A DNA stretch of 64,000 nucleotides from Gammaproteobacteria bacterium (GCA_004173475.1 SEBU01000001.1:806001-870000), one strand, 5' to 3'. Positions 44,957 through 54,966 are shown, counted from the stretch's first letter. A program made the numbers and translations. The notes: generated by a model not told the origin, from the letters alone.

Positions 44957-47524
44957 TTAGTGGGTGTCGGTCCAACTGGATTCAGCCATCCACTCGTCAA
45001 TTTGTGCGAGTGCCATAGGTCGACCTATGTGAAACCCCTGAGCCTCATCGCAACCCATGCTCGACAATCGATCAATGAGCGCGGCATTCTCAACGCCCTC
45101 CGCAACCACCTTTAAACTAAGACTGTGCGCAAGATGAATCGTAGATTCAACGATTAATTCATCTTGCTTGTCGTCAAGCATATTGCGAATAAATGAGTAA
45201 TCAATTTTCAGGGTTTGCACCGGCAGTTTTTTCAAATAAGCGAGCGATGAATAACCTGTACCGAAATCATCTATCGATAATTGCGCTCCCAATTCGTGCA
45301 GCTGTTGTAACACTCGTAGCGCTCGCGCTGGATCACTCATAATCGAACTTTCTGTAATTTCTAATTCCAATGCGCTCGCCGGCAAATCATATTTTTGCAA
45401 TAAATTGCGCACGAGCTTTGGCATATTTTCATCCAACAAATTTCGCGCCGATAAATTTACCGCAACACTAACTTGTAAACCTTGCGAATGCCATAAACGG
45501 CATTGCGCAATACTTTTTTCAAGTACCCAAGCCGTTAACGGATGAATCAAACTGGTGACTTCCGCGATAGGAATAAATTCGCTAGGCGGAACAAAACCAA
45601 GTTCAGGATGATTCCAACGCAACAAGGCTTCAAATCCGTAAAATGTTTTATTATCCAAACGCACCTTGGGCTGATAATATAAACACAATTGGTCTTCGCG
45701 AATCGCGCGCCCTAATTCACTCACCATAGCTAAACGTTTTGGCGAATGCGGATCAATTTCTGGTTTATAAACTGCAATCCCCGACATTTGCTCCTTTGCG
45801 TAATACATAGCTACGTCGGCGTAGCGCATCAATTCGTTTACATCAGACGCTTGCGTAGGAGCTAAAACAATGCCAATACTTGCACTTATTTCCGCACAAA
45901 AAACTTCGAGATTAAATTCGAGTCGCAATGCATCCAAAATACAATGCGCAAATACTATTGCGTGTTGCTGATTGCGAATCTTCGGTAAAAAAATCGCAAA
46001 CTCATCGCCGCCCATTCGTGCAACTGTGCCTTCAATATCGCTCATTTCAGACTTAATGCGCGGCCCGATTAACTGCAATAATCGATCACCTACCTGGTGC
46101 CCAAGGGTATCGTTTATTTCTTTAAACCTATCTAAATCAATAAATAAAAGCGCGCCTTGGGAACCATCACTTTTCGCATAAAATCGATCAATTTCTTGAT
46201 AAATGTTGGCGCGATTTGGCAAGCCGGTAAGTGCATCATGCATAGATACATGTTCCAGCTTTTGTTCATAACGCTTGCGCACAGTGACGTCTTTAGTCGT
46301 ACCCCAAACGCGTGTTAAATGATTATTTTCCACCACACCGACACAGGAAATTTGAAAATAATATTGGCGACCTTTGTAGCCCTCCCGGAAAACATCGTGA
46401 TCAATCAATTGAAAGTTATTAGTGACAAAATATTTTAAGTCAAATAGATATCGGGTTGAACCGCTCTCGCGCAAGCCTGTGCCGATAATATCTTGTAAGG
46501 ATTTAACGCCCAGCATGGACACCAACATCTTGTTACCTTGCGATAAGCGAGCACGATCCGCCATTAAGTCTGCTTGTACTTCTGGCGCTTCATCCAGAGG
46601 TATCGGAGGGACCATGTCATAACACCAAATTGCCTCGCTACTATTGGCAATAAATGCTTTGTAACTCGCTTCACTTTCGCGAAGCTCGCGCTGCTGTTTT
46701 AGCAATACTTTTAACGCGTTTTCTTCGCGAGTTCTGTCTTGTAGCTGAATCAACACGCGGTCAACTTCACCGTAGCGATTTCGAATAGGTAAAAGACTCG
46801 CGCGCAAACTGATTTTCTTTTCACCGACGCGTATTTTTTTTGCAAAGCGTGCGAGCGGATAGGTGACATCCACACTTAAGCATTCCGCAAAAACATACAC
46901 TTTTTCCAACAGGGAAATCGCATTGTCGATGCCCAATAATCGCTTATCCTGAAATATATTGTACCGCCCAACCGCAGCGCTTATTTTTCTGGAATTAATT
47001 GAAAATAATTTTTCAAACGCATTATTTGCCTGCAAAAGTATTCCTTTTGCATCGGTCATTAGGCTGGGAATCGGATTTTCTGCAAATAAAGTTCGCAACA
47101 AACTGTTGCTAGTTTCACTACCAGGATTAGCCAACCAATGCGTGCCGGGAACGGCAACACCTTCATATTGACGGCCATTTTTCGTTACCATTCGAGCAAT
47201 GAAACGTATCCGGTACTCACCTGAATCGGTGATACATTTCACCTCGCACGCACGTACATTAGAACTGTTATCGAGCGGATCGGAATTGAAGGTTTGTAAG
47301 AAAATATATCGGTCTGCGGATCCTAGTGCCTCAAGCAGCGCCGATAAACTAATAAAAGACTTTTCAATCCCAGGAAAAATTAAGGTGAACTCTTTTGAGA
47401 AATGTAAGGCACCAGTTTCCACGTCAAATCGCCAAGCAGCCACGTCAGGGGCTAACAATGCATACTCCAGGCTCAGGGGACTAAGTTCCTCGAAGTCGGT
47501 GGGTTGAGGCTGTGAGTGAGTCAT
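44957..47524 (-). CDS. PAS-GGDEF-EAL cyclic di-GMP protein
   Basis: An 855-residue cytoplasmic signalling protein that may both make and degrade cyclic di-GMP. N-terminal PAS-like sensor regions (about 20-420, including a PAC-like RVWGTTKDVTVRKRYE) are followed by a GGDEF domain (about 430-590) with an intact GGDEF and by an EAL domain (about 605-850) with EALLRW, NLSARN, ITESS and DDFGTGYSSL. Both catalytic motifs look complete. No membrane helix is evident. In many relatives gatCAB lies divergent from mreB, but here this gene occupies that neighbourhood. The signal sensed is unknown. Confidence 0.93.
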   Translation of the reverse strand: MTHSQPQPTDFEELSPLSLEYALLAPDVAAWRFDVETGALHFSKEFTLIFPGIEKSFISLSALLEALGSADRYIFLQTFNSDPLDNSSNVRACEVKCITDSGEYRIRFIARMVTKNGRQYEGVAVPGTHWLANPGSETSNSLLRTLFAENPIPSLMTDAKGILLQANNAFEKLFSINSRKISAAVGRYNIFQDKRLLGIDNAISLLEKVYVFAECLSVDVTYPLARFAKKIRVGEKKISLRASLLPIRNRYGEVDRVLIQLQDRTREENALKVLLKQQRELRESEASYKAFIANSSEAIWCYDMVPPIPLDEAPEVQADLMADRARLSQGNKMLVSMLGVKSLQDIIGTGLRESGSTRYLFDLKYFVTNNFQLIDHDVFREGYKGRQYYFQISCVGVVENNHLTRVWGTTKDVTVRKRYEQKLEHVSMHDALTGLPNRANIYQEIDRFYAKSDGSQGALLFIDLDRFKEINDTLGHQVGDRLLQLIGPRIKSEMSDIEGTVARMGGDEFAIFLPKIRNQQHAIVFAHCILDALRLEFNLEVFCAEISASIGIVLAPTQASDVNELMRYADVAMYYAKEQMSGIAVYKPEIDPHSPKRLAMVSELGRAIREDQLCLYYQPKVRLDNKTFYGFEALLRWNHPELGFVPPSEFIPIAEVTSLIHPLTAWVLEKSIAQCRLWHSQGLQVSVAVNLSARNLLDENMPKLVRNLLQKYDLPASALELEITESSIMSDPARALRVLQQLHELGAQLSIDDFGTGYSSLAYLKKLPVQTLKIDYSFIRNMLDDKQDELIVESTIHLAHSLSLKVVAEGVENAALIDRLSSMGCDEAQGFHIGRPMALAQIDEWMAESSWTDTH

Positions 47525-47687
47525 GTTCCATGTTTACTCAGAAATAAATATCATCCTTGAGTCTAGCTAAGAAAAATGATTTAGCCGTAAGAATTTATTG
47601 CTATGGGTTTCGTCAAAAGCAAAACTTTTTCACTGCAGTCTGTCGCCAAAATCATCAACGAAAGCATTAGCGCATTGAGGTTTGTTA

Positions 47688-47903
47688 TTAATAGTGCGGC
47701 GGGCGTTCATTGAGAGTTTCTTCTCCACCTTCACGTACGAAGGAAAACTCTTCCACACGTTTGGCCAACAAACGCATTTGCTGCTGCAATTGCAAAATAG
47801 TAGCATCCTGTTGCGTGATTACGTCGTTTAATCGTTGAATCGTATCTTCCTGATAAGCAAGACGTGTTTGTAATTCGATTAATTCATTCATTATGTCTGT
47901 CAT
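47688..47903 (-). CDS. slyX: SlyX protein
   Basis: A small coiled-coil protein of unknown role, conserved in proteobacteria. The ATG at 47903 gives 71 residues: a heptad-rich helix (ELIELQTRLAYQEDTIQRL and onward) and the typical proline-rich end RPPHY. The longer open frame upstream overlaps the hydrolase gene and is not used. It starts one base after the stop of that gene. Confidence 0.9.
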   Translation of the reverse strand: MTDIMNELIELQTRLAYQEDTIQRLNDVITQQDATILQLQQQMRLLAKRVEEFSFVREGGEETLNERPPHY

Positions 47904-47904
47904 G

Positions 47905-49095
47905 TTAGTTTTCCAGCACCGCATAGAGTGCATCGATAATGGCAACGGCACGCTCATCAATTAATATATTTTGACCCATCCGCGAAGTCACATAACCAAA
48001 CCCGATTTCATAATCAGGATCAGCAAATCCCAAACATCCACCCGCACCGGGATGACCAAAAGCCCGAGCACCGCGACCATAACGACAATCAGCGCGGTCC
48101 GCTTGTGACAACATAAAGCCGTGGCTAAACCGCAGTGGCAAGCCCAACACACGATCATCAGCGAAGGTTTGCTCTTGCCAACACAATGGCAAAACTTCGG
48201 CGGGAAGTAATTCCTTATTTGCCAAGGCGCCGTAGACACTTGCGATAGCATGTGCGTTTGCGTGAGCATTTGCAGCAGGAATTTGCGCTTGTCGCCACGC
48301 TAAAGTATTTGTGGCGGTCATTAAACTAATGGGATTACAAAATGCGCGATTGGTTACACCGCGCGGGTCCGCCTTCATTAATTTTCCGAGCGCTACACTA
48401 TCTGCACCATTGCTGGGGCTAATAATATTTTTTTTAAGTGGGCCTGTATCTGCAATTGAATCCAGCTCTGAATCAGGCACGCCGAAATAACATTTTATTC
48501 CCGATGGCCGCGCGACTTTAACCTGAAAATACGCATTAAAACTTTCATAACCACTCACGCGACGAACCAACTCACCCAAAATCCAACCATACATAAATGG
48601 CGAATAACCTTGTTGTTCTCCAGAAACCCACCAGCTAGCTTCATTAGCTACAGATTGACTCATTGCAGCCCAATTGAAAATTTGATCATCTGCAATGTGT
48701 TCGTGAAATGCGGATAAACCACTGCGATGACAAAGCACATCGCGAACAGTAATTTTTTCTTTATTGTTCTGTGCGAACTCAGGCCAATAATTAGCCATAG
48801 GTGAATTTAGATTTAATTTTCCGTCGGCGATTAATTGCAAAACACACAAAGCGACTAAGCCCTTACCGGCAGAGAAAATATTAACAATCGTATTTTCAGC
48901 CCAAGGTTGATTGGAAATTCCAGCCAAACGATTTGATCGCTCTCCTGCCCAAATATTCACAACCAATTCGCCGCGATATGAAAGCGCAACACCAGCGCCC
49001 TGTTCACCATCATTAAAGTTCGCACTAAATGCATCTACAACTGGTTGCCAGCGCGGCGCCCAATTGCCCTTAATCGTTAGGCCTTCAACCTTCAT
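47905..49095 (-). CDS. Serine hydrolase of the beta-lactamase/EstB type
   Basis: A 396-residue class-C-like hydrolase without a signal peptide, hence probably a cytoplasmic esterase like EstB rather than a secreted beta-lactamase. The catalytic SxxK is in FSAGKG, and the second-motif Tyr is probably in FMYGWILGE. The HPGAGGCLGFADP segment near the C-terminus is typical of this group and replaces the KTG triad. ATG 49095 has AGGA at suitable distance; a TTG farther upstream is less likely. It overlaps no neighbour and abuts slyX. Confidence 0.85.
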   Translation of the reverse strand: MKVEGLTIKGNWAPRWQPVVDAFSANFNDGEQGAGVALSYRGELVVNIWAGERSNRLAGISNQPWAENTIVNIFSAGKGLVALCVLQLIADGKLNLNSPMANYWPEFAQNNKEKITVRDVLCHRSGLSAFHEHIADDQIFNWAAMSQSVANEASWWVSGEQQGYSPFMYGWILGELVRRVSGYESFNAYFQVKVARPSGIKCYFGVPDSELDSIADTGPLKKNIISPSNGADSVALGKLMKADPRGVTNRAFCNPISLMTATNTLAWRQAQIPAANAHANAHAIASVYGALANKELLPAEVLPLCWQEQTFADDRVLGLPLRFSHGFMLSQADRADCRYGRGARAFGHPGAGGCLGFADPDYEIGFGYVTSRMGQNILIDERAVAIIDALYAVLEN

Positions 49096-49207
49096 CGGAC
49101 AAATCCTATTCAACAAACGTTTGGAATTTTAAGGGCGACATTCTAGCAGCTAAAAGCCTTTGACTTGGAGATCTGCTAAAATCACCGCCCATGAAAGAGG
49201 ACTATTT

Positions 49208-49537
49208 ATGAGCAACGACAAAAATTCCCGTCTGGTTTATTCCACCGATACCGGTCGCATTAAAGAAGAAAAGAATGCACCTGCCATTCCTGCGGGCGAT
49301 GGCATAGTTCGCATTCGTCGCGAAACCGCTGGCCGGAATGGCAAAGGAGTTACTACCATCACTGGCATTCCGGTCGATGAAACCGAATTAAAAAATATCG
49401 CTAAAGCGCTTAAACAAACTTGCGGTGTTGGCGGTTCAGTAAAAGATGGCGTTATAGAGATTCAAGGCGACCAACGCGAAAAAATAAAAGCCGATTTGGA
49501 AAAACGCGGTTTCACCGTTAAATTAGCGGGCGGCTAG
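49208..49537 (+). CDS. yciH: SUI1-family translation factor YciH
   Basis: YciH resembles eukaryotic eIF1 and can discriminate against non-canonical initiation. The ATG at 49208 with AGAGGA upstream gives 109 residues. The SUI1 domain (about 35-105) contains the GKGVTTITGIP segment, KALKQTCGVGGSVKDG and IQGDQREKIKADLEKRGF. A longer upstream frame has no better start. Confidence 0.93.
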   Translation: MSNDKNSRLVYSTDTGRIKEEKNAPAIPAGDGIVRIRRETAGRNGKGVTTITGIPVDETELKNIAKALKQTCGVGGSVKDGVIEIQGDQREKIKADLEKRGFTVKLAGG

Positions 49538-49548
49538 AGAAATAAATT

Positions 49549-49773
49549 ATGGAAAATGGTTTGCCCGATCCAACAATTTTGCTTGAACTCGCCAACACCA
49601 AAATGCCCTTCGGAAAATATGCCGGGCGAGTGCTCATGGATTTACCCGAACCCTATCTTGTGTGGTTTCATCAGCAAGGTTTTCCAAAAGGAAAACTCGG
49701 CGAGCAATTACAGTTTTTATATGAAATAAAATTAAATGGTTTGGAAGGATTATTGAAACCATTGCGTAAGTAA
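49549..49773 (+). CDS. DUF3820 family protein
   Basis: A 74-residue protein with the DUF3820 pattern: MPFGKYAGRVLMDLPEPYLVWFHQQGF-type core followed by a helix. It starts 12 bases after yciH and is probably co-transcribed with it. The family's function is not established. Confidence 0.85.
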   Translation: MENGLPDPTILLELANTKMPFGKYAGRVLMDLPEPYLVWFHQQGFPKGKLGEQLQFLYEIKLNGLEGLLKPLRK

Positions 49774-49779
49774 TTACTA

Positions 49780-50568
49780 TCAACGAACCTCACTCTTTTG
49801 CATGTATTGATTCGGCGCAATCCCAAACGTCCGCTTAAACATCGCTGAAAATGCACTGGGGCTTGCATATCCCAGCGCATTAGCAATACGTGCAATACTT
49901 TCGCCGCGCCCTAGTCTGCAAATTGCGTCGGCGATTTGAACTTGCTGAACCCACTGACGATATTTCAAACCGGTTTCTTTCGGAAATAAACGAATTAAAG
50001 TACGCGCGCTTGCACCAGCAGTTTCTGCTAAATCTTCAATGGTGCGATTCAATCCAGGTGTATTCATTATGGAATGACACACTGTTTGTAGACGACGATC
50101 TTGTGGCCAGGGAATTTCTACCGCGTGTGTTGCAGCGCGATTAATTTCCATCAGAATCAACGCCACTAAATGTTCACCGCGCCCCGGTAACGGATATTCA
50201 GCGGGCTCCTCAATTAAACCTAAAATTAATTCGCGCAATAAACCTGAAACTGAAATCGCACGACACTCCCCACCCAGCGCAACCGGTACATCCGGGCTTA
50301 CGTAAAGCGTGCGCATTTCTAAATCGCTCATCATAAAAGAATGATGCTCAACATTCGCCGGAACCCAAAGCGCGCGTTGCGCGGGAATGGTCCATACGCT
50401 ATTCGGTGTAAGCACGCGCATCACGCCTTCCACCGCGTAAAGTAGTTGCGCGCGCGGATGCGTATGAGGCGGAATTTCATCGCCGTTATTATATCGCCCG
50501 GCCCAAGCCACTATGGGACGCGGAACATCTTGCAGGGCTTCTGCGCTTCGCATGTGGCTAATAACCAT
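49780..50568 (-). CDS. AraC-family regulator with cupin domain
   Basis: A 262-residue regulator with an N-terminal cupin (about 15-90; HTHPRAQLLYAVEG, LWVPANVEHH) and two C-terminal helix-turn-helix motifs (about 165-260; IEDLAETAGASARTLIRLF and IARIANALGYASPSAFSAMF). This NimR-like arrangement often controls a divergent efflux gene. Here the divergent gene, 110 bases away, is an Fsr-like exporter, which is probably the target. A GAGG site precedes ATG 50568. Confidence 0.88.
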   Translation of the reverse strand: MVISHMRSAEALQDVPRPIVAWAGRYNNGDEIPPHTHPRAQLLYAVEGVMRVLTPNSVWTIPAQRALWVPANVEHHSFMMSDLEMRTLYVSPDVPVALGGECRAISVSGLLRELILGLIEEPAEYPLPGRGEHLVALILMEINRAATHAVEIPWPQDRRLQTVCHSIMNTPGLNRTIEDLAETAGASARTLIRLFPKETGLKYRQWVQQVQIADAICRLGRGESIARIANALGYASPSAFSAMFKRTFGIAPNQYMQKSEVR

Positions 50569-50678
50569 TGCACCTCACCTCTAGCACTTATGCTTGTCAC
50601 TTATTCAACAGTTTATGTCATTTCTGCTTTTAACCTACATTTTATACTGTGCTTTTAAATAGCTGATGCAAAAAACCT

Positions 50679-51902
50679 ATGAGTAAGATGGAAGATTTTC
50701 CCAACGCAATGCCATTCCAACCCACCTACGACGCCACCAAACTGATTTTTCCAATAGTCGGCGCAGTGAGTTTTGTACATTTATTGAATGACTTGATCCA
50801 GGCAGTTTTGCCGTCGATCTATCCCATGCTGAAAGCTGATTACAACCTGAGCTTCATGCAGGTGGGTTTGATTACCTTGGTATTCCAGCTCACGGCTTCC
50901 GTGCTTCAACCAGGTATAGGTTTTTATACGGATAAACATCCAAAACCTTATCTTCTGCCTGCCGGTATGGTGTTTACCCTGGTTGGTTTGATCATGCTCG
51001 CGGTTGTTAATAGCTTCGCGTGGATTCTAATTGCGTCGGCTTTTATTGGTTTGGGATCTTCCGCGTTTCACCCTGAAGCCTCGCGCGTTGCACGTACAGC
51101 ATCAGGCGGACGATTTGGTTTTGCGCAGGCATTTTTTCAGGTGGGCGGAAATACGGGTTCAGCTCTAGGTCCATTATTAGCAGCCGCAATTGTAATTCCG
51201 CGCGGGCAGCCAGCCATCGCGTGGTTTACGATTTTTGCAGTGATTGGAATTATTGTGCTGTTCAATGTAAGCCGTTGGACGATCCGCACTCATGCCGCCA
51301 TTAAAGCCAGTGCCAAACATCATCGCAAGCCTGATTTATCGCGCAAACAAATTGTGAATGCGCTTTTGATATTAAGTGTTTTGGTATTTTCCAAATACAT
51401 TTATATGACGAGCCTATCGAGTTATTACACTTTTTATTTAATTGAAAAATTTGACCAACCTGTTGCCAGCGCACAATTATTTTTGTTTTTATTTTTAGCG
51501 GCGGTCGCTGTCGGAACTTTTGCGGGCGGCCCAATTGGCGACCGTATTGGTCGAAAGCTTTTGTTATGGATTTCCATACTCGGTGTAGCGCCTTTTACGC
51601 TCTTATTACCCTATTGCAATTTGTTTTGGACCGGAGTGATTAGCGTATTAATCGGCCTTATTTTGTCCTCAGCTTTCTCTGCCATTATTGTGTTCGCACA
51701 AGAGTTGGTGCCAGGAAAAGTTGGCTTAATTTCCGGAATTTTTTACGGGCTCATGTTCGGTTTTAGCGGAATTTCTGCAGCGGCTTTAGGTGCATTGGCA
51801 GATTCAACCGATATTATTTTCGTTTTTAAATGCTGTTCATTTTTGCCGCTGCTTGGAATAGTGACGGTGTTTTTGCCGAAGGTTGAATATACAAAAGATT
51901 AA
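50679..51902 (+). CDS. fsr: MFS exporter, fosmidomycin-resistance (Fsr) type
   Basis: A 407-residue transporter with 12 hydrophobic segments. The opening FVHLLNDLIQAVLPSIYPML and the loop GSSAFHPEASRVAR are characteristic of the Fsr group, which exports fosmidomycin and similar compounds in E. coli. It is divergent from an AraC-type regulator. The natural substrate is unknown. Confidence 0.88.
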   Translation: MSKMEDFPNAMPFQPTYDATKLIFPIVGAVSFVHLLNDLIQAVLPSIYPMLKADYNLSFMQVGLITLVFQLTASVLQPGIGFYTDKHPKPYLLPAGMVFTLVGLIMLAVVNSFAWILIASAFIGLGSSAFHPEASRVARTASGGRFGFAQAFFQVGGNTGSALGPLLAAAIVIPRGQPAIAWFTIFAVIGIIVLFNVSRWTIRTHAAIKASAKHHRKPDLSRKQIVNALLILSVLVFSKYIYMTSLSSYYTFYLIEKFDQPVASAQLFLFLFLAAVAVGTFAGGPIGDRIGRKLLLWISILGVAPFTLLLPYCNLFWTGVISVLIGLILSSAFSAIIVFAQELVPGKVGLISGIFYGLMFGFSGISAAALGALADSTDIIFVFKCCSFLPLLGIVTVFLPKVEYTKD

Positions 51903-52119
51903 TTTCTTCGTGAATTGAGAGAGGGCCATATTCACCTCACGAAATGACAATCGGTAAACCGTCAAAAATCATTCTGAGCTTATCGAAGGTCAATTGATCA
52001 ACCTGTTGAAAACTCAGAGTAAATGGAGTCATTATCTCTTAGGCGCCTCTGGCCTGCTTCTTGCAAAATCTTCATCAAATGATTTTGACCGACGTTTTTC
52101 TGACAGAGAGGCATCTACT

Positions 52120-52653
52120 ATGGATTCACAAACTTTTATTCAATTAACCGACACATCTTTAAAGATCGGGTTGGGTGCTTTAATCGCAGCGCTAGTTGCC
52201 TGGCTGATTTTGTGGCGTGCCGGCCAGTCGCAGAGCGGGCCGCGCGAAAATCGTAGGCTGCAAATTCTGGAAGATGTTTCAGCGCAAGTAGGAACCGTCA
52301 CTCACATCTTCGCCAAATACTCGTCGCTTGTCGTCGAATCTATTCAATTCGGAGAACGTTGGCCCTCAGCACGCCGTCAAGAATTAGACATCGTTAATAC
52401 CGAGCTAGTGAATGAGTTTCGTAAACTTGCGGACGCAGAAGCCAAATTGCTGATGCTGGGTGAAAAAAATCTCGAGCGCAGTTTACGTTTATATGGCGCC
52501 AAAATTGCGGTGTTCCGCAAACAAGTTTACGTGTGCCGTAAAGACATCAGCCACGAACAAATAACAACATTGAAGATGGGCGTAAATCAGGTTCGCGAAG
52601 CTTTCTACGATATGTTGAGCCGTAAGTACGACCGTTTATTGGCAAACGCCTAA
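52120..52653 (+). CDS. Single-pass membrane protein of unknown function
   Basis: I do not recognise this family. The ATG at 52120, with GAGAGG before it, gives 177 residues; the frame reaches farther upstream but without a likely start. There is one membrane helix (about 17-33), then a charged, mostly helical cytoplasmic domain with heptad-like spacing (LEDVSAQVGTVTHIFAK through RLYGAKIAVFRKQVY). A clear terminator follows. It may be a small coiled-coil membrane protein specific to this lineage. Confidence 0.7.
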   Translation: MDSQTFIQLTDTSLKIGLGALIAALVAWLILWRAGQSQSGPRENRRLQILEDVSAQVGTVTHIFAKYSSLVVESIQFGERWPSARRQELDIVNTELVNEFRKLADAEAKLLMLGEKNLERSLRLYGAKIAVFRKQVYVCRKDISHEQITTLKMGVNQVREAFYDMLSRKYDRLLANA

Positions 52654-52682
52654 CGAGTTAGTGAAAAGGTTGCACATGATTT

Positions 52683-52715
52683 GCCCGCATTATTAATTAT
52701 AGTGCGGGCTTTTTT
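52683..52715 (+). terminator. Terminator after the single-pass membrane protein gene
   Basis: Seven-base GC-rich perfect stem (52683-52689 with 52703-52709), a 13-base AT loop and a TTTTTT tail on the plus strand, 29 bases past the stop. Confidence 0.88.
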
Positions 52716-53011
52716 CGTCATACTTTAAAAAAATCTCGGCTGCTTTAGCTTTCTATTTAGCCATTTACCCTCGCAAAAATCTGTACCCAGTCGTAATCAA
52801 CTTCAATCGTTTTTCTTGAAATCCAGCTGTTATTTACGTACGCAGCGTCTTGTAATCGCACCCGCTTCGCTCCTACCGATAAATAATTTTTAGGACATGT
52901 CATTTGTAAAACTGACTGTAGGTGGTACTGAAATTTAGTACTTGCATAATAACCGTCGCCAGTTGACGCTACCTCAGGTTAAAACTTTCAAACCACAAAC
53001 GGCTAATTAAA
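52716..53011. other. Intergenic stretch before the MFS gene
   Basis: No gene is supported. A near-palindrome GTACT...AGTAC (52925-52941, one mismatch) lies beside a CATAAT -10-like hexamer about 75 bases before the MFS start and may be an operator. Confidence 0.35.
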
Positions 53012-54229
53012 TTGAAAATCCTCGATTCTGAACTCGCTCAAAACACAAACTATAAACGCTTTTGGTTCAGCCAAGTACTTTCCTTTATGGCAAATCAAAT
53101 CGTCATGATGGCCCTAGGCTGGCATCTATATACACTCACACACAGCGCCTTAAGCCTCGGTTACCTAGGTTTAGTTTTATTTTTGCCGCAAGTTTTTTTG
53201 GTGTTGATCGTTGGACAAGTTGCGGATCGTTACAACCGACGCAGAATTATTCTGATTACCCAATTGCTCGAAGCCATAATTTCATTGTCACTATGTGGTA
53301 GCGTTTTATTCAATATTGAATCTCCTCATTGGATTTTTATCGCGGCATTTTGCATAGGTAGTGTGCGAGCATTTCAAGGGCCGGCGCTACAAGCGTTACT
53401 CCCTAATCTGGTCGGGTTGGAGCTACTACCAAAGGCAATTGCGCTGGGTTCTGCATCGCGTCAATTCGCCACCATTGCAGGACCAGCCTTAGGTGGTCTT
53501 TTATTTTTAGGCGGAACCACGTTCGTTTATTTATGTAGCGCATTATTTTTCATTGTGGCCTTTAGCCAAATTTTTTCAATTCGTTTCACACAACAAACCC
53601 AGCAACATTCGCCTGCTACCCGCGAATTTTTATTTGCCGGCATTAAATTTATTTGGGAACGGAAAGTTGTTCTTGGTGCTATTTCACTGGACTTATTTTC
53701 GGTTTTATTAGGAGGCGCCACTGCTTTATTACCCATTTATGCCGAAAAAATCTTGCATGTTGGCACTTTAGGATTAGGGTTTTTACGTGCAGGGCCTGCA
53801 ATAGGTGCGCTGATATTGGCGATTTATTTATCGCGACATCCACTGCAAAAGAATGCGGGGCGAACAATGTTTATTTGCGTAGGGATATTCGGGGTCACCA
53901 CGTTAATTTTCGGCCTGTCCGAGTGGTTTTTGTTATCACTGGTTGCACTAGTTGTCATGGGCGCGGCGGATATGGTCAGTGTCGTTATACGTTCTACATT
54001 AGTTCAACTACAAACGCCGAATGACATGAGGGGCCGCGTAGGTGCGGTAAATTCTATTTTTATTGGCGCATCTAATCAGCTAGGCGAATTCGAATCTGGA
54101 ATCACTGCCGAGTTTTTTGGGGTTGTTCCTGCGGTGGTAATGGGAGGACTAGGAACATTATTAATAGTAGGTATTTGGCTACGATTATTTCCAGAGCTTT
54201 ATGAATGGGGAAGAGATGTTTCTCGATAA
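53012..54229 (+). CDS. MFS transporter (EntS/MFS_3-like)
   Basis: A 405-residue transporter with about 12 membrane segments. The start SELAQNTNYKRFWFSQVLS and the loop DRYNRRRIILI place it with the MFS_3/EntS-like group that exports siderophores or drugs. The start is the TTG at 53012; the next in-frame ATG falls inside the first helix. No strong ribosome binding site is seen, so expression may be low. The substrate is unknown. Confidence 0.85.
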   Translation: MKILDSELAQNTNYKRFWFSQVLSFMANQIVMMALGWHLYTLTHSALSLGYLGLVLFLPQVFLVLIVGQVADRYNRRRIILITQLLEAIISLSLCGSVLFNIESPHWIFIAAFCIGSVRAFQGPALQALLPNLVGLELLPKAIALGSASRQFATIAGPALGGLLFLGGTTFVYLCSALFFIVAFSQIFSIRFTQQTQQHSPATREFLFAGIKFIWERKVVLGAISLDLFSVLLGGATALLPIYAEKILHVGTLGLGFLRAGPAIGALILAIYLSRHPLQKNAGRTMFICVGIFGVTTLIFGLSEWFLLSLVALVVMGAADMVSVVIRSTLVQLQTPNDMRGRVGAVNSIFIGASNQLGEFESGITAEFFGVVPAVVMGGLGTLLIVGIWLRLFPELYEWGRDVSR

Positions 54230-54252
54230 AATAAAAGGCTATAAAAGAAAAA

Positions 54253-54269
54253 GGCTCCTGAAAGGAGCC
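54253..54269 (-). terminator. Hairpin terminator between the MFS and PEP-CTERM genes
   Basis: Perfect seven-base stem (54253-54259 with 54263-54269) with a three-base loop. On the minus strand it is followed by a T-rich run, so it mainly serves the PEP-CTERM gene; the plus-strand tail is only weakly T-rich. Confidence 0.65.
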
Positions 54270-54371
54270 CCCTCTTTGTCCATCCTTGTTTTTTCTTACT
54301 CCATATAATCCCTAAAGCTTTATCCTTAAACTTTCATCCCTCTAGCATCAATCCTTGAGCTTTCTGTCAAC

Positions 54372-54881
54372 TTATCTTTGTCTACGAGCTAAGCCCAAAC
54401 CAATCAAACCAAGCGACAGTAATAACAAGCTCCCTGGCTCAGGAACGTTAGAAGTTCTAACAGTCAGGGTGGATTTCCCAATCCAAAAATCTCCTAAGGT
54501 GCTAATCACCGCGACATCCAGTTCGCCTAATGAGTTTAAAAGACCCATTGAGGTAATTCCTAAGTTGCCAGTCCAGTCAGAAACCGCATTGTAAAGAAAT
54601 GCACCGTCTTGGAAATCAAGCACGCCAATTACAATTGTTGCAGCCTCGAGGCCTTCCAGCCATGACTTTGAATCGTCCCAAAATTGAATGCTGACATCAG
54701 CACTTTGGGCCGAGCCCAAAGCAAAACCATTATCGAGAATATCGTGAGTCCATGATACTGAGTCGAGGAAGCCCAATTTTTCGTCGACACTTACCGTATC
54801 TACAATTACTCCCGCAAAACAGTTGCTGCTTACCAGCAACACAGTTGCGGCCGCAATTCTTTTTATCCATTGAAATTTCAT
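54372..54881 (-). CDS. PEP-CTERM sorting-signal protein
   Basis: An exported 169-residue protein. It has a signal peptide (about 1-23, ending NCFA-G), a beta-rich body and the PEP-CTERM sorting signal at the end: VPEPGS (146-151), a hydrophobic helix and the terminal RRQR. Such proteins are recognised by exosortase and are often linked to exopolysaccharide and floc or biofilm formation. No exosortase gene lies in the window. A sigma-54-type promoter is found about 86-101 bases upstream, fitting the known PrsK/PrsR/RpoN control of PEP-CTERM genes. The function of the body domain is unknown. Confidence 0.92.
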   Translation of the reverse strand: MKFQWIKRIAAATVLLVSSNCFAGVIVDTVSVDEKLGFLDSVSWTHDILDNGFALGSAQSADVSIQFWDDSKSWLEGLEAATIVIGVLDFQDGAFLYNAVSDWTGNLGITSMGLLNSLGELDVAVISTLGDFWIGKSTLTVRTSNVPEPGSLLLLSLGLIGLGLARRQR

Positions 54882-54966
54882 ATCTCATCTACTCTTAAAA
54901 AATTAACCGCCTTGTACCACGTTGATAGTCCACGAAGTCTCCTTCTCACTCAGACGCAACAGTAAA

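Noticed and set aside
51966-51985. Sequence like the widespread ATTCTGAGC...TCGAAGG dispersed repeat
   Set aside because: Only one short copy was seen in the window, with no partner arm, so a repeat family cannot be shown from here.
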